The translations under genes were made by a program, and so were the position numbers. A stretch of DNA of 64,000 bases from Sphingobacteriaceae bacterium (GTDB taxonomy: Bacteria > Bacteroidota > Bacteroidia > Sphingobacteriales > Sphingobacteriaceae): the NCBI GenBank assembly GCA_017745075.1, contig JAGIAD010000001.1:1-64000 (forward strand), read 5' to 3'. The notes under the pieces are model-generated. The model was not told where the DNA came from. It was given only the letters and a program-made list of their open reading frames with translations, and did not search any database. Each line of letters starts with the position of its first letter. Position 1 is the first letter of the stretch. Positions 28,028 through 35,952 of the stretch are shown in pieces.

Positions 28028-28060
28028 AAACCTCGCAGGTTTTAAAAACCTGCGAGGTTT
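28028..28060. terminator. Intrinsic terminator (perfect hairpin)
   Basis: 16-bp arms AAACCTCGCAGGTTTT and AAAACCTGCGAGGTTT are exact complements around one A. It starts 5 bp after the stop of the secreted protein gene, and a T-rich stretch follows. Confidence 0.85.
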
Positions 28061-28096
28061 ATTTTAGCTTTTCCCTATAGCACCACTGTTTTAGGT

Positions 28097-28271
28097 TAAC
28101 TAAACCTGATAGAACGAAAAGTCCGGAGCGAAGCATGAGTGAGGACTTGAAGGGATAGCAGGGCTGCAGTATCAGAAGCAGTACAGCCGTTCATTCTCAA
28201 AAAAAAATTGACCACTTCAGCCCCCTGAGATGCATCTAAGTAAAGTGACTTACAAACCTATCAGGTTTTAT
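28097..28271. repeat. Structured intergenic element, possible dispersed repeat
   Basis: AAACCTGATAG near 28102 pairs with CTATCAGGTTT at about 28258-28268. Inside, AAGTCC...GGACTT and GCTG...CAGC can also pair. The word GAACGAAAAGTCCGGAGCGA resembles intergenic repeats of other Bacteroidota genomes (from memory, not searched). No protein is encoded. The right arm lies just beyond the 3' end of the HI0933-type gene. Confidence 0.45.
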
Positions 28272-28277
28272 TAAGAC

Positions 28278-29468
28278 TTAAATATTCTGCGCTATCACAA
28301 AAGCACTGGCCCAGGCCCATTGAAAGTTATAACCGCCCAGCCAACCGGTAACGTCCAAACATTCGCCGCCAAAAAACAGATTCGGTATTTTTTTACATTC
28401 CAGCGTTTTAGAGGAAATTTCACTTGTATCAATCCCGCCCCTCATAACCTCGGCCTTATCGTAACCTTTATCGCCTGCAGGTTTAACTTTAAAGTGGTGG
28501 ATTGTTTGTTCTATCAAATCGATTTCACCTTTGGTTAATGCCGCAACCGGTTTGTTTAGCGGCAAAAATTTGTCTAAAGCTTCAGTGAACTTCCTGGTAT
28601 AAATCCGGTTCAGCAATGTCGACAATAAAGTTTTACCGTTTGTTTTTCTTTCTTCGTCCAATAATGCTGTTATATTCTGATGGGGTAACAAGTTGAGGTT
28701 GATGGTCCCACCCCTTCTCCAGAATGAAGAAATCTGCAAAATAGCCGGACCGCTTAATCCCCAATGGGTAAAAAGGATATTTTCTTCGAATGAAATCTCA
28801 TCATTGCTTACTTCACAAAAAACAGAATTTCCCGAAAGGCGTGCAAACCACTCTTCATCCTTTCCAGTGATGGTTAAGGGAACCAGCGCAGGAGCGGTTT
28901 CGATTATTTTCAGATCGTGTTTTCTGGCAAAACGCAAGGCAAAATCAGTAGCACCCATTTTTGGAATAGGAAGACCACCTGTAGCAATCACGAGCTTTTC
29001 GGCAGTTAAAACAACTATTTTTCCATTTTTCTCATAAGTTACTTTAAAGCCATCAGGCAGTATTTCAATATCTTTTACATCGGCACTGCACCTAATTTCC
29101 TGACCAAAATCTTTACAAACTGAAGTAAAAACCTGCACCACATCTTTGGCATTTTTACCATCAGGAAATAATTGTCCCAAAGTTTTTTCCTTGCCCTGAA
29201 TGCCGTAGGTTTCAAAAAAGCTAATGGTATCGTTAACCGTCCATTGGGTAAAGGCCGATTTTACAAAATGTGGATTGGCAGATATAAACTGCTCAGCTGA
29301 TGCAAATTGGTTTGTATAGTTGCAGCGACCACCTCCTGAAATCAAAATTTTGGCACCAGGTTTTTCGTTTTTCTCGAGCACAATTACCTTTTTTCCCAGA
29401 TAGCCTGCCTGCACCGCACACATTAATCCGCAAGCACCTGCCCCAATAATTATTGCATCAGCATTCAT
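28278..29468 (-). CDS. HI0933-family NAD(P)/FAD-dependent oxidoreductase
   Basis: A 396-aa flavoprotein of the HI0933/YhiN family. The N-terminal FAD-binding motif is AIIIGAGACGLMCAVQAGYL, followed by the family block ISGGGRCNYTN. The C-terminus has GGECLDVTGWLGGYNFQWAW. The physiological substrate of the family is not known. The tracked first residue is a TTG; the next codon is the ATG at 29468, which I use. It is divergent from purK with only 53 bp between start codons, and the two promoters appear to overlap. Confidence 0.92.
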   Translation of the reverse strand: MNADAIIIGAGACGLMCAVQAGYLGKKVIVLEKNEKPGAKILISGGGRCNYTNQFASAEQFISANPHFVKSAFTQWTVNDTISFFETYGIQGKEKTLGQLFPDGKNAKDVVQVFTSVCKDFGQEIRCSADVKDIEILPDGFKVTYEKNGKIVVLTAEKLVIATGGLPIPKMGATDFALRFARKHDLKIIETAPALVPLTITGKDEEWFARLSGNSVFCEVSNDEISFEENILFTHWGLSGPAILQISSFWRRGGTINLNLLPHQNITALLDEERKTNGKTLLSTLLNRIYTRKFTEALDKFLPLNKPVAALTKGEIDLIEQTIHHFKVKPAGDKGYDKAEVMRGGIDTSEISSKTLECKKIPNLFFGGECLDVTGWLGGYNFQWAWASAFVIAQNI

Positions 29469-29486
29469 CAATAAATTTATTATGGT

Positions 29487-29529
29487 TACTTTTGCACAAA
29501 AGTAGCATTATTTTCAAGCGCATGGCAAA
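29487..29529 (-). promoter_or_regulatory. Divergent promoter region of the HI0933-type gene and purK
   Basis: On the minus strand, TTTG (29529-29526), a 21-bp spacer and TACTTTTG (29504-29497) form a good Bacteroidota promoter; its -33 box lies inside the first purK codons. On the plus strand an identical TACTTTTG box (29487-29494) faces it two bases away, probably for purK, though I see no -33 box at the right distance. Confidence 0.6.
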
Positions 29530-30661
29530 ACAGATTAGCGAATTAAAATTAGGTATTTTAGGTGGTGGGCAATTGGGCAGGATGCTCATTCAACAAGCAA
29601 TCAATTACAATGTAACCACATTGGTTTTAGACCCAGATCCTGATGCTCCCTGCAAACATATCTCTAATTACTTCGAAAATGGTTCCATTACCGATTTTGA
29701 CACCGTTTATAACTTCGGAAAGAAAGCTGATATTATCACCATTGAAATTGAAAAAGTAAATATCGATGCGCTTGAGCAGCTCGAAAAGGAAGGTAAAAAA
29801 GTTTTCCCTCAATCGAGAGTTATCCGTTTAATTCAGGATAAAGGTGTACAGAAGCAGTTTTTTAAAGAAAATGATATTCCTACCTCCCCTTTTCAGATTG
29901 TAAATACCAAAGAAGATATGGAGAACAGCCATTTCCATTTTCCATACATTTTGAAACTGAGGAAAGATGGCTACGACGGTAAAGGCGTAATGAAAATCAA
30001 CAGTGCTGCCGATCTGGACAAAGCTTTTGATGCCCCTTGTATTATTGAAAAATTGGTCGATTTTGATAAAGAAGTTGCTGTAATTGTGGCGCGCAATTCC
30101 AATGGCGATATGAAAACCTTCCCAATGGTAGAGATGGAATTTAATCCGGAAGCCAACTTGGTCGAATTTCTGATTTCTCCTTCAACTTTTGCTGAAAGTC
30201 TGCAACAAAAGGCAGAAAATATTGCCAAAAATATCGCCTCGGCAATGAACATTACCGGAATTTTAGCGGTTGAGATGTTTGTTTGCAAAGATGGAGAATT
30301 ATTGGTTAATGAGGTTGCTCCGCGCCCGCACAATAGCGGCCACCAAACCATAGAAGGTAATTATGTTTCTCAATTTGAGCAGCATTTACGCGCTATCTAT
30401 AATTTACCGTTGGGCGATACCAGCAGTATTACCAATGCCATTATGATTAACCTACTTGGCGAAAAAGGTTATGAAGGCGTAGCTAAATATGAAAATTTAG
30501 AGAAAATACTGTCTATCGATGGTGTTTATGTTCACTTATACGGAAAGAAATACACAAAACCCTTCCGCAAAATGGGCCATGTAACCATCGTAGATATCGA
30601 CAGGGAAAAAGCAATCGAAAAAGCACGATTTGTACAAAAAACATTAAAAGTAATCGCCTAA
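29522..30661 (+). CDS. purK: N5-carboxyaminoimidazole ribonucleotide synthase
   Basis: A 379-aa ATP-grasp enzyme of purine synthesis that makes N5-CAIR from AIR, bicarbonate and ATP. The N-terminal motif is LGILGGGQLGRMLIQQA, the ATP-grasp centre has LKLRKDGYDGKGVM, and a late conserved block is NEVAPRPHNSGHQTIE. The ATG at 29522 gives MAKQISELK; the tracked extension upstream overlaps the divergent gene and is rejected. purE follows 73 bp later, so substrate and product genes are paired. Confidence 0.96.
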   Translation: MAKQISELKLGILGGGQLGRMLIQQAINYNVTTLVLDPDPDAPCKHISNYFENGSITDFDTVYNFGKKADIITIEIEKVNIDALEQLEKEGKKVFPQSRVIRLIQDKGVQKQFFKENDIPTSPFQIVNTKEDMENSHFHFPYILKLRKDGYDGKGVMKINSAADLDKAFDAPCIIEKLVDFDKEVAVIVARNSNGDMKTFPMVEMEFNPEANLVEFLISPSTFAESLQQKAENIAKNIASAMNITGILAVEMFVCKDGELLVNEVAPRPHNSGHQTIEGNYVSQFEQHLRAIYNLPLGDTSSITNAIMINLLGEKGYEGVAKYENLEKILSIDGVYVHLYGKKYTKPFRKMGHVTIVDIDREKAIEKARFVQKTLKVIA

Positions 30662-30734
30662 GTCCCGGAATAGAAACTAAAGCCAGGATAGGGATTCGGC
30701 ATTTAAAAGAAATTTAAAAAGAAATAAAACAAAT

Positions 30735-31235
30735 ATGAGTCAAGGAAATTCAAATTCGGCATTGGTTGGAATTATAATGGGCAGTAAATCAGATCTGCCT
30801 GTGATGCAGGATGCTGCTGATGTATTAAAAGAATTTGGAATAAACTACGAAATTACGGTTGTTTCTGCCCACAGAACGCCCGAACGCATGTTTAATTATG
30901 CTAAAGAAGCACAAGGCCGTGGCCTAAAAGTAATTATTGCCGGTGCCGGTGGTGCTGCTCACTTGCCGGGTATGGTGGCTTCTATAACCACGTTGCCAGT
31001 AATCGGGGTTCCGGTTAAATCTTCAAACTCTATCGATGGCTGGGACAGTATTTTATCGATTTTACAGATGCCAAACGGTATTCCGGTTGCGACGGTAGCT
31101 TTAAATGCCGCTAAAAATGCAGGTTTATTGGCCACGCAGATCCTGGCTACAGCTGATGAAGCTTTAACGGTTAAAATGCAGGCTTATAAAGATGAACTGA
31201 GAAAAAAAGTTGAAGAAAGTGCTGATAGTCTTTAA
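30735..31235 (+). CDS. purE: N5-carboxyaminoimidazole ribonucleotide mutase
   Basis: A 166-aa PurE that converts N5-CAIR, the PurK product, to CAIR. The signature elements are [26 protein letters not shown] with the catalytic His, and [15 protein letters not shown]. Class I size, working as an octamer in known cases. Next to purK, with the unknown membrane-protein gene starting 20 bp after its stop. Confidence 0.97.
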   Translation: MSQGNSNSALVGIIMGSKSDLPVMQDAADVLKEFGINYEITVVSAHRTPERMFNYAKEAQGRGLKVIIAGAGGAAHLPGMVASITTLPVIGVPVKSSNSIDGWDSILSILQMPNGIPVATVALNAAKNAGLLATQILATADEALTVKMQAYKDELRKKVEESADSL

Positions 31236-31255
31236 AATTAAAAATCAATATTAAC

Positions 31256-31915
31256 ATGGCGCTCTTAGTTTTCCTCTTTGTTGGATTCATTATCCTCTAC
31301 AATTTAATTATTAATTTAACCAATTTGTCTAAAATCGTCGAATATTGTTTCGAAACCGGATCATTAGATGATTATTGGAGTCTTTTTTACAAGGCTTGTA
31401 TTAGCACAAGAGCAATTTATAGCAGCATTATTGCCGTAGTTATCGGCTTTTTAACTTTTATTGCTATTGCACCCTTTGTGATTATAAAAGGAATCCTTGT
31501 AGGCAAAAAAGTAGCATATGATATTAGTTCTGGAGCCATTTTTCAATATGAAAATTATAACCTGCCCAATACCAAATTTGCCTATACTAATATAAAGCAA
31601 TTGGGAATTGAACGTTTTGAAAGTACCGCAACCGGGCATCTGGCGGTAGACCTGCCACTTATTATGGCCTATATTGACCAAGCTTGCGATGCCAATAGCA
31701 TCAAAATTAAACAGCAACTGATGCAGTACTATGACCTGGTTAACGAGATGCAGGTGCAGGTACCACTTATAATTGAAACAGGCGAAAAAGTTTTTCCCGT
31801 ATATATAATTTACACTGAACAACACAAAGAATCATTTCAAAAAATTGGCCCCTTATTGAAAGAAAATCATTTTCAAAATGCATTATATTTTTCCATTTTA
31901 AATATGGATGATTAA
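31256..31915 (+). CDS. Predicted membrane protein of unknown function, third gene after purKE
   Basis: A 219-aa protein with two hydrophobic helices near the N-terminus (about 2-21 and 61-86) and a soluble C-terminal part of about 130 residues. I do not recognise it. The 20-bp gap to purE implies a common transcript, yet nothing in it suggests a purine role. The ATG at 31256 directly precedes the first helix. It ends before the convergent yqgE-like gene. Confidence 0.65.
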   Translation: MALLVFLFVGFIILYNLIINLTNLSKIVEYCFETGSLDDYWSLFYKACISTRAIYSSIIAVVIGFLTFIAIAPFVIIKGILVGKKVAYDISSGAIFQYENYNLPNTKFAYTNIKQLGIERFESTATGHLAVDLPLIMAYIDQACDANSIKIKQQLMQYYDLVNEMQVQVPLIIETGEKVFPVYIIYTEQHKESFQKIGPLLKENHFQNALYFSILNMDD

Positions 31916-31997
31916 GATTTATGCTGGAATCTAAATAACCGACATAAAGAGCGTAATCATATTGGTATTGATTATTCTCTGTAAAAAACACTCCGAA

Positions 31998-32561
31998 CTA
32001 ATTCAAACTCGGGTCTGCCGGAAAATTACTGATATGTGCATATTTAGGCCCCAGGTTTACGATAACGTCTCTCCATAATTTTTCGTCGTCGTTACTGAAA
32101 ATAAGATCAGGATTAAATTTATCGCTCACCATCCAGGCATTTTGTTCTATTTCTCGGTCTAACTGGCCCTTATCCCATCCCGAATAACCCATAAAAAATT
32201 TAATTTCATCAGCATTGATCGCGTTGGTATTAATGAGGATTTTAAGTGTTTCGAAGTTTCCGCCCCAGTACAAACCATTCCCTATATCTTCGCCACTTTG
32301 AAGTTTATCATAACTTCTATGAATAAAATGTAGGGTATCTGCAGCAACAGGCCCACCGAAATAGATATAATTTTGCGCGTTCCATAAATCATGGATTACA
32401 TCATTTAAGATCAGATTTCCTACCTGGTTGAGGATATAGCCCACAGTACCTTCATCGCCATGTTCGGTGAGGAGTACAACAGACCTCTTAAAATTGGGAT
32501 CGGCCATAAACGGTTCTGAGATAAGCAAGCGGCCGGTTTTTGGTTTTATATTGTTCAGCAT
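31998..32561 (-). CDS. YqgE/AlgH family protein
   Basis: A 187-aa DUF179 protein. The opening GRLLISEPFMADPNFKRSVV and VLLTEHGDEGTVGYILNQ are the family signature, followed by YFGGPVAADTLHFIH and FFMGYSGWDKGQLDREIEQNAW. Length is typical. Cytoplasmic; the role is uncertain (AlgH is named for alginate regulation in Pseudomonas, which does not transfer here). Divergent from pdxH. Confidence 0.95.
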   Translation of the reverse strand: MLNNIKPKTGRLLISEPFMADPNFKRSVVLLTEHGDEGTVGYILNQVGNLILNDVIHDLWNAQNYIYFGGPVAADTLHFIHRSYDKLQSGEDIGNGLYWGGNFETLKILINTNAINADEIKFFMGYSGWDKGQLDREIEQNAWMVSDKFNPDLIFSNDDEKLWRDVIVNLGPKYAHISNFPADPSLN

Positions 32562-32572
32562 GATGATAATCG

Positions 32573-32603
32573 TTTGTTACACCGTAAAAGATACCTATTT
32601 TTG
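32573..32603 (+). promoter_or_regulatory. pdxH promoter (Bacteroidota type)
   Basis: TTTG (32573-32576), a 19-bp spacer and TATTTTTG (32596-32603). The -7 box ends only 4 bp before the ATG at 32608, so the mRNA would be leaderless or nearly so. Confidence 0.7.
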
Positions 32604-32607
32604 TTAA

Positions 32608-33258
32608 ATGCAAGTTACAAATGAATTTCTACAAAACCTGCGCCAAGATTACAAAAGCGCCTCACTGAACGAATCAGACGTTGATCAGGACCCGATTGTC
32701 CAGTTTCAAAAATGGTTTCAGGATGCCGTTGATGCCCAGGTATACGAACCCAATGTAATGACTCTGGCTACTGCAGATAAAGCCGGCCGGCCAGATGCCC
32801 GTATCGTTTTACTTAAGGGAGTTGATGCAAATGGATTCAGGTTTTTTACGAATTACCTGAGTGCAAAAGGAAAAGAGCTGAAACGAAACCCTTTTGCAGC
32901 ATTGGTATTTTTCTGGCCAGATCTGGAAAGACAGGTAAGGATTGAAGGAACTGTAGAAAAACTCGATAAAGAAACTTCTGAAGAATATTTCAATACAAGG
33001 CCTCTCGATAGTCAGATTGGAGCAGTAGCCTCCCCACAGAGTCAGGTTATCCCAAACAGGGTATTTCTGGAAGAAAAATTCGAAGAATTAAAAGCTAAAA
33101 GTGCAGGTAAAGGTATAGCCAAACCTGCACATTGGGGTGGTTATATTGTAAAACCCACCAGGATAGAATTTTGGCAAGGAAGAAGCAGCCGACTGCACGA
33201 CAGAATAAATTTCGAAAAGGTTAAAGGAACCTGGACCAAAACCAGGCTGGCACCATAA
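32608..33258 (+). CDS. pdxH: Pyridoxamine 5'-phosphate oxidase
   Basis: A 216-aa FMN enzyme that oxidises pyridoxamine- and pyridoxine-5'-phosphate to pyridoxal phosphate. Visible blocks are the FMN site ARIVLLKGVDANGFRFFTNY, FFWPDLERQVRIEGTVEKL, RPLDSQIGAVASPQSQVI and the C-terminal RSSRLHDRINFEK with GTWTKTRLAP. Full length. It is transcribed from a compact promoter that overlaps the upstream region of the divergent yqgE-like gene. Confidence 0.97.
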   Translation: MQVTNEFLQNLRQDYKSASLNESDVDQDPIVQFQKWFQDAVDAQVYEPNVMTLATADKAGRPDARIVLLKGVDANGFRFFTNYLSAKGKELKRNPFAALVFFWPDLERQVRIEGTVEKLDKETSEEYFNTRPLDSQIGAVASPQSQVIPNRVFLEEKFEELKAKSAGKGIAKPAHWGGYIVKPTRIEFWQGRSSRLHDRINFEKVKGTWTKTRLAP

Positions 33259-33358
33259 ATAAGGCTGTTCGTAAAAACTAAAAGAGATCGCCTTTACAGC
33301 ATGATCTTTATTTTAATTAATTGTTTACCATTAATTCTCTTTTTAATCTTATTAAAAG

Positions 33359-34252
33359 ATGAAACAAATCTCAGTTATAGGATCTGGCACCATGGGAAAT
33401 GGCATCGCCCATACCTTTGCTCAATTCAATTATAAAGTAAACCTGGTTGATATCAATCAGCCAGCATTGGATAGGGCAATACAGACCATCACTAAAAATC
33501 TAGACAGGCAGGTTGCAAAAGGAACCTTAACAGAAGATCGGAAAGCAATCGCCCTGAATAACATTACCACGTATATCTCGATAAAGGATGGCGTTCAGGA
33601 TTCCGATTTAATTGTAGAAGCCGCTACTGAAAACGTAGACTTAAAATTGAAGATTTTTAAGGATTTAGATGAGTATGCACCAGCACATGCTATTCTCGCT
33701 TCCAATACCTCCTCTATTTCCATTACGCAGATTGCTGCGGTAACCGGTAGAGGTGATAAGGTGATCGGAATGCACTTTATGAACCCGGTTCCGGTAATGA
33801 AATTGGTTGAGGTAATAAGGGGTTATGCCACCAGTGATGAAACAACCAGTACCATTATGTCGCTTTCACAAAGTTTAGAAAAAGTACCGGTAGAAGTAAA
33901 TGATTATCCTGGCTTTGTAGCTAACCGCATTTTAATGCCGATGATTAATGAGGCTATTTATACGCTGTACGAAGGTGTTGCAGGCGTGCTTGAAATCGAT
34001 ACTGTAATGAAACTTGGAATGGCACACCCGATGGGGCCTTTGCAATTAGCAGATTTTATAGGCCTCGATGTTTGTCTGGCAATTTTAAAAGTATTGCATG
34101 ATGGTTTTGGTAATCCTAAATATGCACCTTGTCCTTTATTGGTGAATATGGTTACTGCAGGTAAAAAAGGTGCCAAAAGTGGCGAAGGTTTTTATAAATA
34201 TACTCCGGGATCAAAAGACCTCGTGGTTTCTGATAAATTTAAAAAATCCTAA
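33359..34252 (+). CDS. 3-hydroxyacyl-CoA (3-hydroxybutyryl-CoA) dehydrogenase
   Basis: A 297-aa single-domain-pair dehydrogenase. The NAD-binding motif is VIGSGTMGNGIAHTFAQF; the catalytic His lies in GMHFMNPVPVMKLVEV; the C-terminal domain contains GFVANRILMPMINEAI and GMAHPMGPLQLADFIGLD. It oxidises (S)-3-hydroxyacyl-CoA in fatty acid or phenylacetate catabolism; size fits the short hbd/paaH type without a hydratase domain. No other beta-oxidation gene is adjacent. ruvB follows 31 bp downstream, with its own -7 box. Confidence 0.93.
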   Translation: MKQISVIGSGTMGNGIAHTFAQFNYKVNLVDINQPALDRAIQTITKNLDRQVAKGTLTEDRKAIALNNITTYISIKDGVQDSDLIVEAATENVDLKLKIFKDLDEYAPAHAILASNTSSISITQIAAVTGRGDKVIGMHFMNPVPVMKLVEVIRGYATSDETTSTIMSLSQSLEKVPVEVNDYPGFVANRILMPMINEAIYTLYEGVAGVLEIDTVMKLGMAHPMGPLQLADFIGLDVCLAILKVLHDGFGNPKYAPCPLLVNMVTAGKKGAKSGEGFYKYTPGSKDLVVSDKFKKS

Positions 34253-34283
34253 ATTTTTTAGCATTTAATTTTATATTTGCTGT

Positions 34284-35306
34284 ATGAATGAGTATCTGGA
34301 TCCTGAAGCAAACAAGCTAACCCCTACCGACCGTGATATTGAAAGGGTTTTAAGGCCACAGGCTTTTGAAGACTTTACCGGACAGGAAAAGGTGATGGAG
34401 AACCTGAAGGTTTTTGTTCAGGCGGCAAAACTCCGTGGAGAAGCTTTAGATCATGTGCTTTTACACGGTCCTCCGGGACTGGGTAAAACTACCCTTTCGC
34501 ATATCATTGCCAATGAAATGGCCACTGGTATTAAGGTAACCTCTGGTCCTGTTTTGGATAAACCTGGAGATTTAGCCGGCTTATTAACAGGCCTTGATGA
34601 AGGCGATATTCTTTTTATTGATGAAATTCACCGTTTATCACCTTTGGTAGAAGAATACCTGTACTCTGCCATGGAGGATTTTAAGATCGATATTATGTTG
34701 GAAACCGGTCCCAATGCCCGCTCTGTGCAGATCTCGCTTAATCCTTTTACACTGGTTGGCGCTACTACCCGTTCAGGCTTGTTAACTGCTCCTTTAAGGG
34801 CACGTTTCGGGATTAATGCACGCTTAGCATATTATGATGCCAAATTATTAACAACGATTGTTTTAAGGTCATCTGAAATATTAAAAACGCCCATCAGTGA
34901 TGAAGGTGCCTACGAAATAGCACGCCGCAGCCGTGGCACACCGCGTATTGCCAATGCACTTCTGCGGAGAACAAGAGATTTCGCACAGATTAAGGGAAAC
35001 GGAAGCATTGATACCGAAATTGCACGTTATGCATTGGATGCATTGAATGTAGATGAACATGGCTTGGATGAGATGGATAACAGGATCCTGCTTACCATTA
35101 TCGACAAATTTAAGGGCGGTCCGGTTGGTTTAAAAACCATTGCAACTGCTGTTGGAGAAGATGAAGGTACCATAGAAGAAGTTTACGAACCTTTTTTGAT
35201 CCAGGAAGGTTATGTTATGCGCACTTCCCGTGGACGTGAAGTTACAGAAGCAGCGTATAAACACTTAAAGAAAAATTATCCGGGACAAGCAGGAAAGCTG
35301 TTTTAA
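34284..35306 (+). CDS. ruvB: Holliday junction branch migration helicase RuvB
   Basis: A 340-aa AAA+ ATPase. Walker A is [12 protein letters not shown], Walker [11 protein letters not shown], sensor 1 [16 protein letters not shown], and the C-terminal winged helix carries [17 protein letters not shown]. It drives branch migration with RuvA. A TATATTTG box at 34272-34279 ends 4 bp before the ATG, suggesting a near-leaderless mRNA apart from read-through from the upstream dehydrogenase gene. No ruvA or ruvC nearby. Confidence 0.97.
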   Translation: MNEYLDPEANKLTPTDRDIERVLRPQAFEDFTGQEKVMENLKVFVQAAKLRGEALDHVLLHGPPGLGKTTLSHIIANEMATGIKVTSGPVLDKPGDLAGLLTGLDEGDILFIDEIHRLSPLVEEYLYSAMEDFKIDIMLETGPNARSVQISLNPFTLVGATTRSGLLTAPLRARFGINARLAYYDAKLLTTIVLRSSEILKTPISDEGAYEIARRSRGTPRIANALLRRTRDFAQIKGNGSIDTEIARYALDALNVDEHGLDEMDNRILLTIIDKFKGGPVGLKTIATAVGEDEGTIEEVYEPFLIQEGYVMRTSRGREVTEAAYKHLKKNYPGQAGKLF

Positions 35307-35313
35307 TTAAATA

Positions 35314-35432
35314 TTTTCCCACAGATTAACTCAGATAAAAAACACAGATCATCACAGATATGATATGTTGGCTACATATCCAGAAAAATCATTTTAATCT
35401 GCGAGCCTGATCTGCTACATCTGTGGGGAAAA
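35314..35432. repeat. Inverted repeat after ruvB
   Basis: TTTTCCCACAGAT at the left pairs with ATCTGTGGGGAAAA at the right (one bulged G). Inside is a smaller hairpin, ATATG-N7-CATAT, and repeated CACAGAT words. Typical of the CACAGAT intergenic repeats of Bacteroidota. It lies between convergent genes and may terminate both. Confidence 0.65.
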
Positions 35433-35444
35433 ATGAAAAGATAT

Positions 35445-35828
35445 TTAAAGGTCTAACCGATAAGCTTTTCTGAAAATATTATCTGCAATATTATCGGTAT
35501 TAAAATTGACTAATAACCCCAATTTATACCCTGACAACTTCAAATAGGTAAGTAATTGTTTATGATGGACGTTCATAACAAATTCAACTGATTTTAATTC
35601 AACAACAACCTTTTTTTCTACTAAAAGATCCAATCTATATCCTACATCAACAGTGATTTCTTCGTATTGCATTGGTAAAGAAACCTGTCTTTCTACAAAC
35701 AAACCTGCTTTTTCTATTTCATATTTTAAGGCAGCTTCATAAGCAGATTCAAGCAATCCTGGGCCAAGTGTATTATAAACATTAAAAATACTTCCTCTTA
35801 TAATATAAGACACTTCGTTTTCTGTCAT
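35445..35828 (-). CDS. GxxExxY family protein
   Basis: A 127-aa protein with the eponymous motif in GPGLLESAYEAAL (Gly, Glu, Tyr spaced as named) and a PD-(D/E)xK-like core: VDVGYRLDLLVEKKVVVELK followed by HHKQLLTYLKLSGYKLGLLVNF. The fold suggests a nuclease-like origin, but the biochemical role is not established. Such genes are scattered, often multicopy, in Bacteroidota genomes and lie close to repeats, as here. Confidence 0.93.
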   Translation of the reverse strand: MTENEVSYIIRGSIFNVYNTLGPGLLESAYEAALKYEIEKAGLFVERQVSLPMQYEEITVDVGYRLDLLVEKKVVVELKSVEFVMNVHHKQLLTYLKLSGYKLGLLVNFNTDNIADNIFRKAYRLDL

Positions 35829-35952
35829 TGCTTAAATCTAAATAATTTATTCCAAAAAGAGATATATCAAGCTCTATCTGGGAAAACTTGTTTAACAGAT
35901 TTAAGAAAACATTAAAGGAACTTCTGTGTTCATTAAATACAAATCAAACCGT

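Noticed and set aside
29971-30351. 126-aa minus-strand ORF
   Set aside because: Shadow of purK, whose ATP-grasp motifs are on the other strand.
31451-31825. 124-aa minus-strand ORF
   Set aside because: Antisense to the unknown gene after purE. The plus ORF is favoured by its 20-bp link to purE and by clear N-terminal helices.
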